Assembly (NCBI GenBank): GCA_030824575.1
Contig: JAVBXL010000017.1
Span: 1 to 42,512, forward strand
DNA length: 42,512 bases
Reading direction: 5' to 3'
DNA from: a bacterium
GTDB taxonomy: Bacteria; Pseudomonadota; Alphaproteobacteria; Sphingomonadales; Sphingomonadaceae
Shown piece after piece: positions 19,498-28,381 of this stretch; the first letter of the stretch is position 1; each line of letters begins with the position of its first letter. A program made the translations under genes and the position numbers. The notes under the pieces are model-generated. The model saw only the letters and a program-made list of their open reading frames with translations. It searched no databases and was not told the origin of the DNA.

Positions 19498-20159
19498 CGA
19501 CGACCTTCCCCCGCCTTGCCGCGCTGACGCGCCGCCTGCGCCGCGACGATCACGGCCTGGCGCTGATCGAATTCGCCTTCTCGTTGCCGGTGCTGCTCGT
19601 GCTGTGCATGTCGGGACTGGAATGTGCGAACCTGGCGCTGGCCCATATGCGCGTCAGCCAGGTGGCCATGCTGGTCGCCGACAATGCCGCCCGCGTGCGC
19701 ACATCGATCGACGAAGCAGACGTCAACGAAATCATGACCGGCGCCGAATTGTCGACCAATTCGCTGGCACTGAAGGCCAATGGCCGGATATTCCTGTCCG
19801 ACCTGGAGCCGAACGGCCTCACCGGAGCGAACGAGGGACAATATATACGCTGGCAGCGCTGCTGGGGGAGCGGCAGCTTCACATCCACCTATGGCGTCGC
19901 CAATAACGGCAAGACCGATGCCAGCATGAAATTTGGCATGGGACCGGGCACGACCGCCGACAAGAAGGTGAAGGCCGCCAGTAGCACCGCGGTCATGTTC
20001 GTGGAAGTGGCCTATAATTATCAGCCGCTGATCACCAATACGATCTTCGGCGCAAAGGTGATCCGCTACACCAGCGCCTTCAATGTGCGCGAACGGACCG
20101 ATCAGGCGATCAAGAATGCCGGCGGCCTGGCGACATCGGCCACCGCCGCCTGTAGCTGA
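19494..20159 (+). CDS. Second TadE-like pilus assembly protein
   Basis: A 221-residue protein with the hydrophobic N-terminal motif GLALIEFAFSLPVLLVLCMSGLE, the conserved Glu of TadE pseudopilins and a soluble C-terminal part. ATG 19494 overlaps the previous stop (ATGA); another ATG six bases upstream is possible. It is the last gene of the three-gene unit and is followed by an intrinsic terminator. Confidence 0.85.
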   Translation: MTTTFPRLAALTRRLRRDDHGLALIEFAFSLPVLLVLCMSGLECANLALAHMRVSQVAMLVADNAARVRTSIDEADVNEIMTGAELSTNSLALKANGRIFLSDLEPNGLTGANEGQYIRWQRCWGSGSFTSTYGVANNGKTDASMKFGMGPGTTADKKVKAASSTAVMFVEVAYNYQPLITNTIFGAKVIRYTSAFNVRERTDQAIKNAGGLATSATAACS

Positions 20160-20166
20160 TAGAAAA

Positions 20167-20199
20167 AGGGCGGCCTTTCGAGCCGCCCTTCCTTTTCAT
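20167..20199. terminator. Bidirectional intrinsic terminator between tad unit and pdhB
   Basis: Stem AGGGCGGC/GCCGCCCT with a seven-base loop (20167-20189). It is followed by TCCTTTT on the plus strand and by a run of T on the minus strand (AAAAA at 20162-20166), so it can stop transcription from both convergent units. Confidence 0.85.
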
Positions 20200-21566
20200 C
20201 TGTAGCACACCTTCTTGGCAGCAGCGACCACGCGGCTGGCATCGATCAGTGCCGCCTTTTCCAGGTTAGCGGCATAGGGCAGCGGCACATCTTCGTTGGT
20301 GACGCGCAGCACCGGGGCGTCGAGATCGTCGAAGCCCTGTTCCATGACGACAGCGGCGATTTCCGACGCGATCGAGCAGGTCGGCCAGCCTTCTTCCACC
20401 ACCACCAGGCGGTTGGTCTTCTTCAAGCTTGCCAGCACCGTCGCGGTGTCGAGCGGGCGCAGCGTGCGCAGATCGATAACTTCGGCATCGATGCCCTCGG
20501 CCGCCAGCGTCTCCGCAGCGTCGAGAGCCAGGCCCACGCCGATCGAGTAGCTGACCAGCGTCACGTCGTTGCCCGGCCGCATGATCCGCGCCTTGCCGAT
20601 CGGCAGGACGTAGTCGTCAACCTTGGGCACGTCGAAGCTGCGACCGTAGAGAAGTTCATTCTCCAGAAACACGACCGGATCGGTCGAACGGATCGCAGCC
20701 TTGAGCAGGCCCTTCGCGTCGGCCGCGTCATAGGGCGCGATGACGATCAGGCCGGGGACGGCGGCGTACCAGGGGCCATAATTCTGGCTGTGCTGCGCGC
20801 CGACGCGGCTGGCCGCGCCGTTGGGACCACGGAACACGATCGGGCAGCGCATCTGGCCGCCCGACATGTAATTGGTCTTGGCCGCCGAGTTGATGATGTG
20901 GTCGATCGCCTGCATGGCGAAGTTGAACGTCATGAACTCGATCACCGGACGCAGGCCGCCCATGGCCGCGCCCGCGCCGATGCCGGCAAAGCCATATTCG
21001 GTGATCGGCGTGTCGATGACGCGCTTGTCGCCAAATTCGTCGAGCAGGCCCTGGGTGACCTTATACGCGCCCTGATATTCGGCGACTTCCTCACCCATCA
21101 CGAAGACGCGCTCATCCTTGCGCATTTCTTCGGCCATGGCGTCGCGCAACGCTTCGCGCACGGTCGTCTTCACATATTCGGTGCCTTCGGGCAGGTCCGG
21201 GTCAGCGACGGTCGCCCGCGCTTCCGACGCCAGCTTGGACGTGCCGCTTTCCGCCTTTTTGGGCGCGGGTTCGGCGTCCGCCTTCGGGGCTTCGGCCTTG
21301 GGTGCCGGCGCTGCCTCTTCGCCGCCCTCGCCCGCCATCTCGGCGATGACGGTGCCGACCTTTACGCCTTCGGTGCCTTCGGCGATCATGATCTTGCCGA
21401 TCTTGCCCTCATCCACGGCTTCGAATTCCATCGTCGCCTTGTCGGTTTCGATCTCGGCCAGGATATCGCCGGACTTGACCTCATCGCCTTCCTTCACCAG
21501 CCATTTGGCCAGCGTGCCCTCTTCCATCGTCGGCGAGAGCGCCGGCATCTTGATTACGATACCCAT
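20196..21566 (-). CDS. pdhB: Pyruvate dehydrogenase E1 component subunit beta with N-terminal lipoyl domain
   Basis: Beta subunit of the alpha2-beta2 E1 that decarboxylates pyruvate. The 456 residues comprise a biotinyl/lipoyl domain at 1-80 with lipoylated Lys43 in ETDKATM, an Ala/Pro/Lys linker at about 85-125, and the transketolase-type domain ending with the transketolase C segment. The lipoyl extension on E1 beta is a known alphaproteobacterial trait. The start ATG overlaps the pdhA stop (TAATG), which keeps subunits in step. Confidence 0.96.
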   Translation of the reverse strand: MGIVIKMPALSPTMEEGTLAKWLVKEGDEVKSGDILAEIETDKATMEFEAVDEGKIGKIMIAEGTEGVKVGTVIAEMAGEGGEEAAPAPKAEAPKADAEPAPKKAESGTSKLASEARATVADPDLPEGTEYVKTTVREALRDAMAEEMRKDERVFVMGEEVAEYQGAYKVTQGLLDEFGDKRVIDTPITEYGFAGIGAGAAMGGLRPVIEFMTFNFAMQAIDHIINSAAKTNYMSGGQMRCPIVFRGPNGAASRVGAQHSQNYGPWYAAVPGLIVIAPYDAADAKGLLKAAIRSTDPVVFLENELLYGRSFDVPKVDDYVLPIGKARIMRPGNDVTLVSYSIGVGLALDAAETLAAEGIDAEVIDLRTLRPLDTATVLASLKKTNRLVVVEEGWPTCSIASEIAAVVMEQGFDDLDAPVLRVTNEDVPLPYAANLEKAALIDASRVVAAAKKVCYR

Positions 21567-22642
21567 TAATATTGCTCCACCAGCACGTCGGTATAGAGTT
21601 CATGCAGTTCCGGCTCAGGCGATGATTCCGCGAAATCGGCCGCCTCGGCGACGGTCTTGCGGATGGCCTGGTCGATACCCTTGATGTCTTCCTCGCTGAC
21701 GCCGGCCTCGATCAGATATTTCTTCACGCCCTCGATCGGGTCGGACTTGTCGCGCATCGCCTGCACTTCCTCGCGTGACCGGTATTTGGCCGGATCGGAC
21801 ATGGAATGGCCGCGATAGCGATAGGTCTTCATTTCCAGCAGGATCGGGCCATTGCCCTCCTGCACCCATTTCAGGGCTTCCTCGGTCGCGCCGCGCACGG
21901 CCAGCACATCCATGCCATCGACCTGAAGGCCGGGGATGCGGAAGCTTTCGCCGCGGCGATACAACTGGTCTTCCGACGATGCGCGGTTGACGCTGGTGCC
22001 CATGGCGTACTGGTTATTCTCAATCACGAAGATGATCGGCAGCTTCCACAGTTCGGCCATGTTGAACGATTCATAGACCTGGCCCTGGTTGGCCGCGCCG
22101 TCGCCGAAATACGCGACGCACACGCCGCCATCGCCGCTATATTTATGCGCGAAGCCCAGGCCAGCGCCCAGCGACACCTGCGCGCCGACGATGCCATGGC
22201 CGCCGAAGAATTTATGTTTGACGCTGAACATGTGCATCGAACCGCCCTTGCCGCGCGAAATGCCGGCTTCGCGGCCGGTCAGTTCGGCCATGATCAGGTT
22301 GGGGTCGATGCCATAAGCGAGCATGTGGCCATGGTCGCGATAGCCGGTGATAACGCTGTCTTTGCCGGGTTTGAGCGCGGACTGGATGCCGACCGCGACT
22401 GCTTCCTGGCCGATATAGAGATGGCAGAAGCCGCCGATCAGGCCCAGGCCATAGAGCTGCCCGGCCTTTTCCTCGAAGCGGCGGATGAGGACCATCTGCC
22501 GATAAAATTCCAGCAACTCTTCCTTGCTGGCCTTGTAATCGGTCGGTGTTTGCGGGCGAGGCCGATTGTGGTCCGCGCCGGCAGCGGGTGCAGCCGCTTT
22601 CGCCTTTGCAGTCGAAGCACGCGGCGTCGTTGGATTCGCCAA
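21566..22642 (-). CDS. pdhA: Pyruvate dehydrogenase E1 component subunit alpha
   Basis: Thiamine diphosphate-binding subunit of pyruvate dehydrogenase E1, 358 residues. The TPP motif [17 protein letters not shown] ends in ENN; the loop [11 protein letters not shown] corresponds to the regulatory loop of the family. The start is TTG at 22642, chosen because AAGGA lies 8 nt before it and no ATG in frame fits the family length. A Pro/Ala-rich 30-residue head precedes the conserved domain. Its stop overlaps pdhB. Confidence 0.94.
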   Translation of the reverse strand: MANPTTPRASTAKAKAAAPAAGADHNRPRPQTPTDYKASKEELLEFYRQMVLIRRFEEKAGQLYGLGLIGGFCHLYIGQEAVAVGIQSALKPGKDSVITGYRDHGHMLAYGIDPNLIMAELTGREAGISRGKGGSMHMFSVKHKFFGGHGIVGAQVSLGAGLGFAHKYSGDGGVCVAYFGDGAANQGQVYESFNMAELWKLPIIFVIENNQYAMGTSVNRASSEDQLYRRGESFRIPGLQVDGMDVLAVRGATEEALKWVQEGNGPILLEMKTYRYRGHSMSDPAKYRSREEVQAMRDKSDPIEGVKKYLIEAGVSEEDIKGIDQAIRKTVAEAADFAESSPEPELHELYTDVLVEQY

Positions 22643-22876
22643 GGCTCTTATCCTTTTGCGTGGGGGTAGGATGGAAGGAAGGCCGATATAGCGGCAGAGT
22701 TGCATATATTGCAACGGCGGACCCCACGGAATCCGGGCATAACCAATAGCTGCGGCCGAAAATTGATGGCGACAGGGAATATGGCCGAAGGCGGCTTTCA
22801 AAGCCTCGCAGCAAAATTACCGAGACGGCATTTTCCACGCAAAATCATTTCAAAAGCCGGCCTAGGATGATGCGGC

Positions 22877-23188
22877 TCAATTCAGCGGTACGACCACTTC
22901 ATCATGGTGGATCACGCCTAGCTGGCGGCGGATGAGTTCGTCCGACAAATCGGGATCGACGCGGCGCGGGTCGAGCAGGTCGACCCGATTGCGCAATTCG
23001 GCGCGCGCTTCCTGCACATGCTTCAATTCCGTCTTCGCTTCATGCAACTGGCGCGAATAGTCACCCCAGGCGAGCACCCCGTTGGAGCCCAGCACGACAT
23101 AACCCGCGAAGAACAGCAGCAGGAGCAGCGCGATCGCAGGGCCAATAGCCGACCAGAGAAGGAGACGAAGTTTAGCGATGTGCGCCAT
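22877..23188 (-). CDS. ftsB: FtsB/DivIC-type septum formation initiator
   Basis: A 103-residue single-pass membrane protein with one helix (IGPAIALLLLLFFAGYVVLG, about residues 14-33) followed by a coiled coil rich in Leu, Glu and Arg, and the end DELIRRQLGVIHHDEVVVPLN. It belongs to the FtsB/DivIC division family that links FtsL and FtsQ. The position between eno and pdhA is the usual one in alphaproteobacteria and supports the call. Confidence 0.85.
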   Translation of the reverse strand: MAHIAKLRLLLWSAIGPAIALLLLLFFAGYVVLGSNGVLAWGDYSRQLHEAKTELKHVQEARAELRNRVDLLDPRRVDPDLSDELIRRQLGVIHHDEVVVPLN

Positions 23189-23265
23189 GGACCAGAAGAA
23201 TCACAGGAAAAGGCTGACCGCAAGCGAAAAATGCGTGGCTTGCGGCCAGCCGAGTCTCCCAATGC

Positions 23266-24708
<1,443 letters not shown>

Positions 24709-24770
24709 TTAGATGATGCTGCGACCTTTAGGGGCCGCTATGCCGTATTTGAAAGGGAGACTAGAGGACC

Positions 24771-25400
24771 ATGGCCGACACACCGGGAACCCCGCCCATC
24801 AAGCGCGTGAAGAAGACGGTAGCCGTCAAGCCGGTCAAGGCGAAGCCCGCCAAGTCGGCGATCGCGACGCCTTCCGCCCCGGCGGTGAAGGCCGCACCGG
24901 TCAAGAAGGCTGCCACACGGAAGGCACCTACCGCCAAAAAGCCGGGCAACGGCGCTGCTGCTCATGGCTGGACCGCGCAGATCGCCCCGATCAAGGCGCA
25001 GGCGGAAAAAGCCGCCAAGGTCGCGACCGACAAATTCAATTCGGTCGATTGGAAGGCGCATATCGATCCCATCAAAGATCAGGCTGGCAAGACCGCCAAG
25101 TCGGCCGCCGGCGTCGCCAAGGAAAAGACTGGCACCGCCATGCAGAGCCTGGCCAAGCTGATTTCCGACACCGCCGGCACGGTCGATGCGAAGCTAGGTC
25201 CCCAATATGGTGATTATGCCCGCCAGGCCGCGGAATCGGTCGCCGGCGCAGCCGACACGCTTGATGCCAAGGATGTCGATCAGTTGCTGGGCGAGGCGCG
25301 CGATTTCGTGCGCAAAAGCCCCGCGGTTGCAATCGGCGCGGCCGCCGTTGTCGGCTTCGTGCTGATGCGCCTAGCCAAGGGATCGGACGACAAGGCCTGA
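24771..25400 (+). CDS. YqjD/ElaB-like (DUF883-type) protein with histone H1-like N-terminus
   Basis: 209 residues. The first 60 are Lys/Ala/Pro-rich (KTVAVKPVKAKPAKSA, repeated KAxxxK patterns), like bacterial H1-type DNA-binding tails. A helical amphipathic middle and a C-terminal membrane-anchor motif (FVRKSPAVAIGAAAVVGFVLMRLAKGS) of the DUF883 family follow. The E. coli homologue YqjD binds ribosomes at the inner membrane in stationary phase; whether this one does is unknown. GAGG lies before the ATG. It heads a four-gene cluster. Confidence 0.8.
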   Translation: MADTPGTPPIKRVKKTVAVKPVKAKPAKSAIATPSAPAVKAAPVKKAATRKAPTAKKPGNGAAAHGWTAQIAPIKAQAEKAAKVATDKFNSVDWKAHIDPIKDQAGKTAKSAAGVAKEKTGTAMQSLAKLISDTAGTVDAKLGPQYGDYARQAAESVAGAADTLDAKDVDQLLGEARDFVRKSPAVAIGAAAVVGFVLMRLAKGSDDKA

Positions 25401-25457
25401 TACCGCCACGCATTTCCTGACCGACGCACGATCCTGCACGGCGGGACGGAGGCCCAA

Positions 25458-25847
25458 TTGATTGACGAGCCAGCGGATACGGCGGTGACGCCGCACACCG
25501 ATGGGCAGCACGAAGGCGTGCCCGAAGAAAGCGTGCGCGACGTCCTTTCGCGGCTTTATGCCGATGGCCGCGCCTATGCCGCGGCCGAAGCGGACAAACA
25601 GAAATTGCGCGCCGGCATCATCGGCGTTGGGGTGCGCAACGCCGCAATCTTCGGCGTCGTGGCGCTGATGCTCGCCTTCGCCAGCATCGTCGCACTGGTC
25701 GTTGGCCTGACCATCGTTTTGGCGCAGGTTATCGCGCCGATCTGGGCGACGCTGATCGTCGTTGGCGGCGCGTTGATGATGGTCGTGCTGCTGCTGTTGG
25801 CCGCCAAGGGTTGCATCACGCGGATGAAGAAGGCGATCGCGCCATGA
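25458..25847 (+). CDS. Phage holin-family (YqjE-like) membrane protein
   Basis: 129 residues with a soluble N-terminal helix and two adjacent membrane segments (AAIFGVVALMLAFASIVALVV, then ATLIVVGGALMMVVLLLLAA), typical of the holin III_6/YqjE family, which is cellular rather than phage despite its name. The start is TTG 25458, 6 nt after GGAGG. It overlaps the next gene by ATGA and follows the YqjD-like gene, the same order as yqjD-yqjE in enterobacteria. Confidence 0.8.
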   Translation: MIDEPADTAVTPHTDGQHEGVPEESVRDVLSRLYADGRAYAAAEADKQKLRAGIIGVGVRNAAIFGVVALMLAFASIVALVVGLTIVLAQVIAPIWATLIVVGGALMMVVLLLLAAKGCITRMKKAIAP

Positions 25848-26167
25848 ACCTGGAAGCCCGCTATCGCCAGGCCTGCGAGCGTTCGGACGCTGCGCGCGGA
25901 CGCCTGTCCCTCACGGCGGCGGAAGCCAAGGCCCGCGTCGCGCCCGCACGGCTTAAACAGGACGTGAAGGACAAGGCGAGCAACGCCATGCTGAATGGCG
26001 TGGCCAATGCCGCCGCGCAGGCGCAACAGCGCCCCGTCGCGATCGCCGCAGCCGCCACCGCCTTTGGACTTTTCCTGGCGCGGCGTCCGTTGGCGGCACT
26101 TTTCCGGCGGCTATACGTTCGCTTCCAAGACACCCAGTTAGACAATTCGGAGACTGACGATGGCTGA
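25844..26167 (+). CDS. Small helical protein in YqjK position
   Basis: 107 residues, Ala/Arg-rich, with a soluble helical N-terminus and a weak hydrophobic segment (PVAIAAAATAFGLFLARRP) near the end. I see no firm family. The place after yqjD- and yqjE-like genes and the helix-plus-anchor design suggest a YqjK-like role. Start ATG 25844 overlaps the upstream stop; the end overlaps the next start by 8 bases. Confidence 0.75.
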   Translation: MNLEARYRQACERSDAARGRLSLTAAEAKARVAPARLKQDVKDKASNAMLNGVANAAAQAQQRPVAIAAAATAFGLFLARRPLAALFRRLYVRFQDTQLDNSETDDG

Positions 26168-26735
26168 TATCCGCGCTCAACTGACCCGCGTTCGCGAAGC
26201 GGCGAACGACGCCGCAACGACCGCCACCGACCGGATCAAGGATACCGGCGAAAAGGCGCGCGAAAGTGCAGGCGAACTGATCCAGACAAGCCGCGACAAG
26301 GCGAGCGAAGCCTATGGCGAGGCACGCGACAAGACCCAGCGCGTCGCCACCCGCGCCAATGAGATCGTACAGGAACACCCGATCGTCGCCGTCGCCGGCG
26401 CTGTCGCGGTGGGTGCGGTGGTCGCCTGGATGTTCCCCAAAAGCCGCGCCGCCATGAAGGCGCTGCCGGGCCTGGCGGTTACCGCTGGCTCGCGCTTTCT
26501 GGAGGCTGCTGTCGCCGCACGCGCCGCCGCTGCCGAGGGTGCCGAAACGGTGAAGCAGGGCGCGACCCACGCACTCCACGCGGCTGGCGATGTGGCATCG
26601 GATGCGCGCGACAGCGTGGCATCGGCCGACCTGCCGGCCAGGGCGTCGAAACTCGCCGACGAGGTGACCGCCCTGGTCGCTGCAAAGGTCGATGCGCTGA
26701 GCGACGCGATCAAGGCGCGATTGCCCAAAAGCTAA
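26160..26735 (+). CDS. Second YqjD-like (DUF883-type) protein
   Basis: 191 residues. The N-terminal 75 form a charged coiled helix (EAANDAATTATDRIKDTGEK and following), then the membrane motif EHPIVAVAGAVAVGAVVAWMF, then a second helical Ala-rich domain. A basic tail like that of the first paralogue is missing. GGAG lies 7 nt before ATG 26160. It is the last gene of the cluster. Confidence 0.8.
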   Translation: MADIRAQLTRVREAANDAATTATDRIKDTGEKARESAGELIQTSRDKASEAYGEARDKTQRVATRANEIVQEHPIVAVAGAVAVGAVVAWMFPKSRAAMKALPGLAVTAGSRFLEAAVAARAAAAEGAETVKQGATHALHAAGDVASDARDSVASADLPARASKLADEVTALVAAKVDALSDAIKARLPKS

Positions 26736-26781
26736 TCGCGATTGCGGCAAACGCAATCGGCCCAATCCCCTGCTCTTCTTG

Positions 26782-26819
26782 GCGTATCGCGGTGACGATG
26801 CTAAGGCATCGCGATACGC
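26782..26819 (+). repeat. Perfect inverted repeat upstream of DUF4170 gene
   Basis: GCGTATCGCG (26782-26791) and CGCGATACGC (26810-26819) pair perfectly; the intervening bases hold GATGC-TAAG-GCATC. It lies just before the AAGGAG of the next gene. It resembles the central core of family 2 repeats (GCGTATCGAAG), and could be a stripped copy, a terminator for the upstream cluster without a T-run, or an operator. Confidence 0.6.
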
Positions 26820-26840
26820 ATAAGGAGAATAGATAACGCC

Positions 26841-27062
26841 ATGAGCAAAATGCATCTGGTGCTGGGTGGTCGCGTGACGAATCCGCAGACGCTCGAATTT
26901 CAGGACCTCAGCAAGGTCGATCTCGTCGGCGTGTTCCCCGACTATGCGTCAGCCGAAAAGGCTTGGCGCAGCGCGGCGCAGCGCACGGTTGACGACGCCG
27001 AGATGCGTTATGTCATCGTGCATTTGCACCGCCTGCTGGAACCGGAACTGCCGGGCGCTTAA
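26841..27062 (+). CDS. DUF4170 domain protein
   Basis: 73 residues, a close match to the small conserved DUF4170 family as I remember it: MHLVLGGRVTNPQTLEFQDL, KVDLVGVFPDYASAEKAW, RYVIVHLHRLLEP. It is soluble and of unknown function, widespread in alphaproteobacteria. AAGGAG lies 14 nt upstream of the ATG, longer than usual, but there is no other start in frame. Confidence 0.85.
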   Translation: MSKMHLVLGGRVTNPQTLEFQDLSKVDLVGVFPDYASAEKAWRSAAQRTVDDAEMRYVIVHLHRLLEPELPGA

Positions 27063-27070
27063 CAACATCC

Positions 27071-27150
27071 TCGTTCGCCCTGAGCTTGTCGAAGGGCTTT
27101 TCTTTCTCAGGAAGAAGAGCAGGGCTTCGACATGCTCAGCCCGAACGGCG
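27071..27150 (+). repeat. Short family 2 repeat
   Basis: Arms GTTCGCCCTGAGCTTGTCGAAG and its partner CTTCGACATGCTCAGCCCGAAC flank a centre with TTTCTTTCT/GGAAGAAGAG. It is the familiar sphingomonad-type TTCGACAAGCTCAG repeat in inverted pair form. It lies between the convergent DUF4170 and rhomboid genes and may serve as a terminator for both. Confidence 0.75.
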
Positions 27151-27162
27151 AATTTTTCGGCC

Positions 27163-27822
27163 TTAATGCACCGCCCGCGGCTTCTTCCTGAAGCGCCAGC
27201 GCAATAGCGGCCTGGTTAGTGCCAGGCCTACGAGGAAGCCGCCGATATGCGCGGCGATCGCGATCTGGCCCAGTTCGCTCATCCCCGCCCCGCTCGCTAG
27301 CCCGATCATCAACTGCACCGCGATCCACGCGCCCGCCAGCCACAACACGCGCACCAGATTGGCCGATAGCGGCCCAATGGCGCGCACCTGTTGCTGGCTA
27401 TACAGCAGGGCATAGGGCGCGATGATGGCGGAAATGGCACCACTGGCCCCGACCATCGGGTTTGTGGACCCCGGATCGATCGCCCATTGCGCCAGGCACG
27501 CGCCATATGCGCCAACGACATACAGGGCCAGCGTCCCGGCCCAGCCCAGCACATGCTCCACCTGTCGCCCGCAAAACAGCAGCATCAGCATGTTGAAGCC
27601 GATATGCAGCCAACCGGCATGAATGAAGGTGCAACTGAGCGGCGTCAGCCAGGCCGGCACCGCAGCCATGCCGTCGAGCAACGCCGGATCACCAAGGCGC
27701 GCAGGAATGAAGCCGCCGACGATTGCCGCGTTATCGACCTGCCCGGTCAGATAGAGCAGCAGAAAGGCGGCGATCGTAATCGCCCCGATCCCATTGGTCA
27801 GTCGGCCAGCCGGCAGCTTCAC
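27163..27822 (-). CDS. Rhomboid-family intramembrane serine protease
   Basis: 219 residues, six membrane segments. The catalytic serine is in VGASGAISA (GxSG) and the catalytic histidine in AAHIGGFLVGL; HIGFNML supplies the conserved His and Asn of the oxyanion region. Substrates are unknown. The start is GTG 27822, only 2 bases after the greA stop and without its own Shine-Dalgarno, so translation is probably coupled to greA. Confidence 0.9.
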   Translation of the reverse strand: MKLPAGRLTNGIGAITIAAFLLLYLTGQVDNAAIVGGFIPARLGDPALLDGMAAVPAWLTPLSCTFIHAGWLHIGFNMLMLLFCGRQVEHVLGWAGTLALYVVGAYGACLAQWAIDPGSTNPMVGASGAISAIIAPYALLYSQQQVRAIGPLSANLVRVLWLAGAWIAVQLMIGLASGAGMSELGQIAIAAHIGGFLVGLALTRPLLRWRFRKKPRAVH

Positions 27823-27824
27823 GG

Positions 27825-28301
27825 TCAGATGAAATCGATCTTGTCGACCGAATAGAATTTGTCGCCCGACGGGACCGACACTTCCACATCCTCGCCCACC
27901 GTGCGGCCGATGAGCGCGCGGCCGAGCGGGCTGTTATAGCTGATCATGCCTTGCTTGGCGTCCGCTTCGGCCTGGCCGACAATCTGGTATTTCACCGGCT
28001 TGTCGTCTTCGTCCAGCAGCGTCACGGTCGCGCCAAACACGATCTTGTTACCCGACAGGGTTGTGGGGTCGATCACCTGCGCGCGGGACAGCTTGTCCTC
28101 CAGGTCGTTGATCGTCGCCTCGACCTGGCCCTGCCGCTCCTTGGCGGCGTGATATTCGGCGTTTTCGGACAAATCGCCGTGCGCGCGCGCTTCTTCGATG
28201 GCGTCCACGATCAAAGGCCGCTCGGCCTTTAACTCGCGGAGCTGCGCGGTGAGCTTGTCATAGCCCATCTGCAGCATCGGCATCTTCTCGACGGTCGCCA
28301 T
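27825..28301 (-). CDS. greA: Transcription elongation factor GreA
   Basis: Rescues backtracked RNA polymerase by promoting transcript cleavage. 158 residues: N-terminal coiled coil with the acidic tip in [13 protein letters not shown] (Asp and Glu that reach the active site) and C-terminal FKBP-like domain with [18 protein letters not shown] precedes the ATG. It lies between carB and rhomboid on the same strand. Confidence 0.97.
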   Translation of the reverse strand: MATVEKMPMLQMGYDKLTAQLRELKAERPLIVDAIEEARAHGDLSENAEYHAAKERQGQVEATINDLEDKLSRAQVIDPTTLSGNKIVFGATVTLLDEDDKPVKYQIVGQAEADAKQGMISYNSPLGRALIGRTVGEDVEVSVPSGDKFYSVDKIDFI

Positions 28302-28381
28302 GAGTGCAAATCCTTCGTCAAAACTTCCCTTTGGCGACCCGAACGTCGGGCCACCCGCAGCATGCTTCCTTATGCAGGGGA

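Noticed and set aside
25458..25847. Prophage remnant, from the holin-family name
   Set aside because: The YqjE/holin III_6 group is a cellular family, the neighbours are not phage genes and codon use is that of the host.
28302..28381. Hairpin CCCGA-ACG-TCGGG between carB and greA as a terminator
   Set aside because: No T-run on either strand and a short stem; not enough to call.
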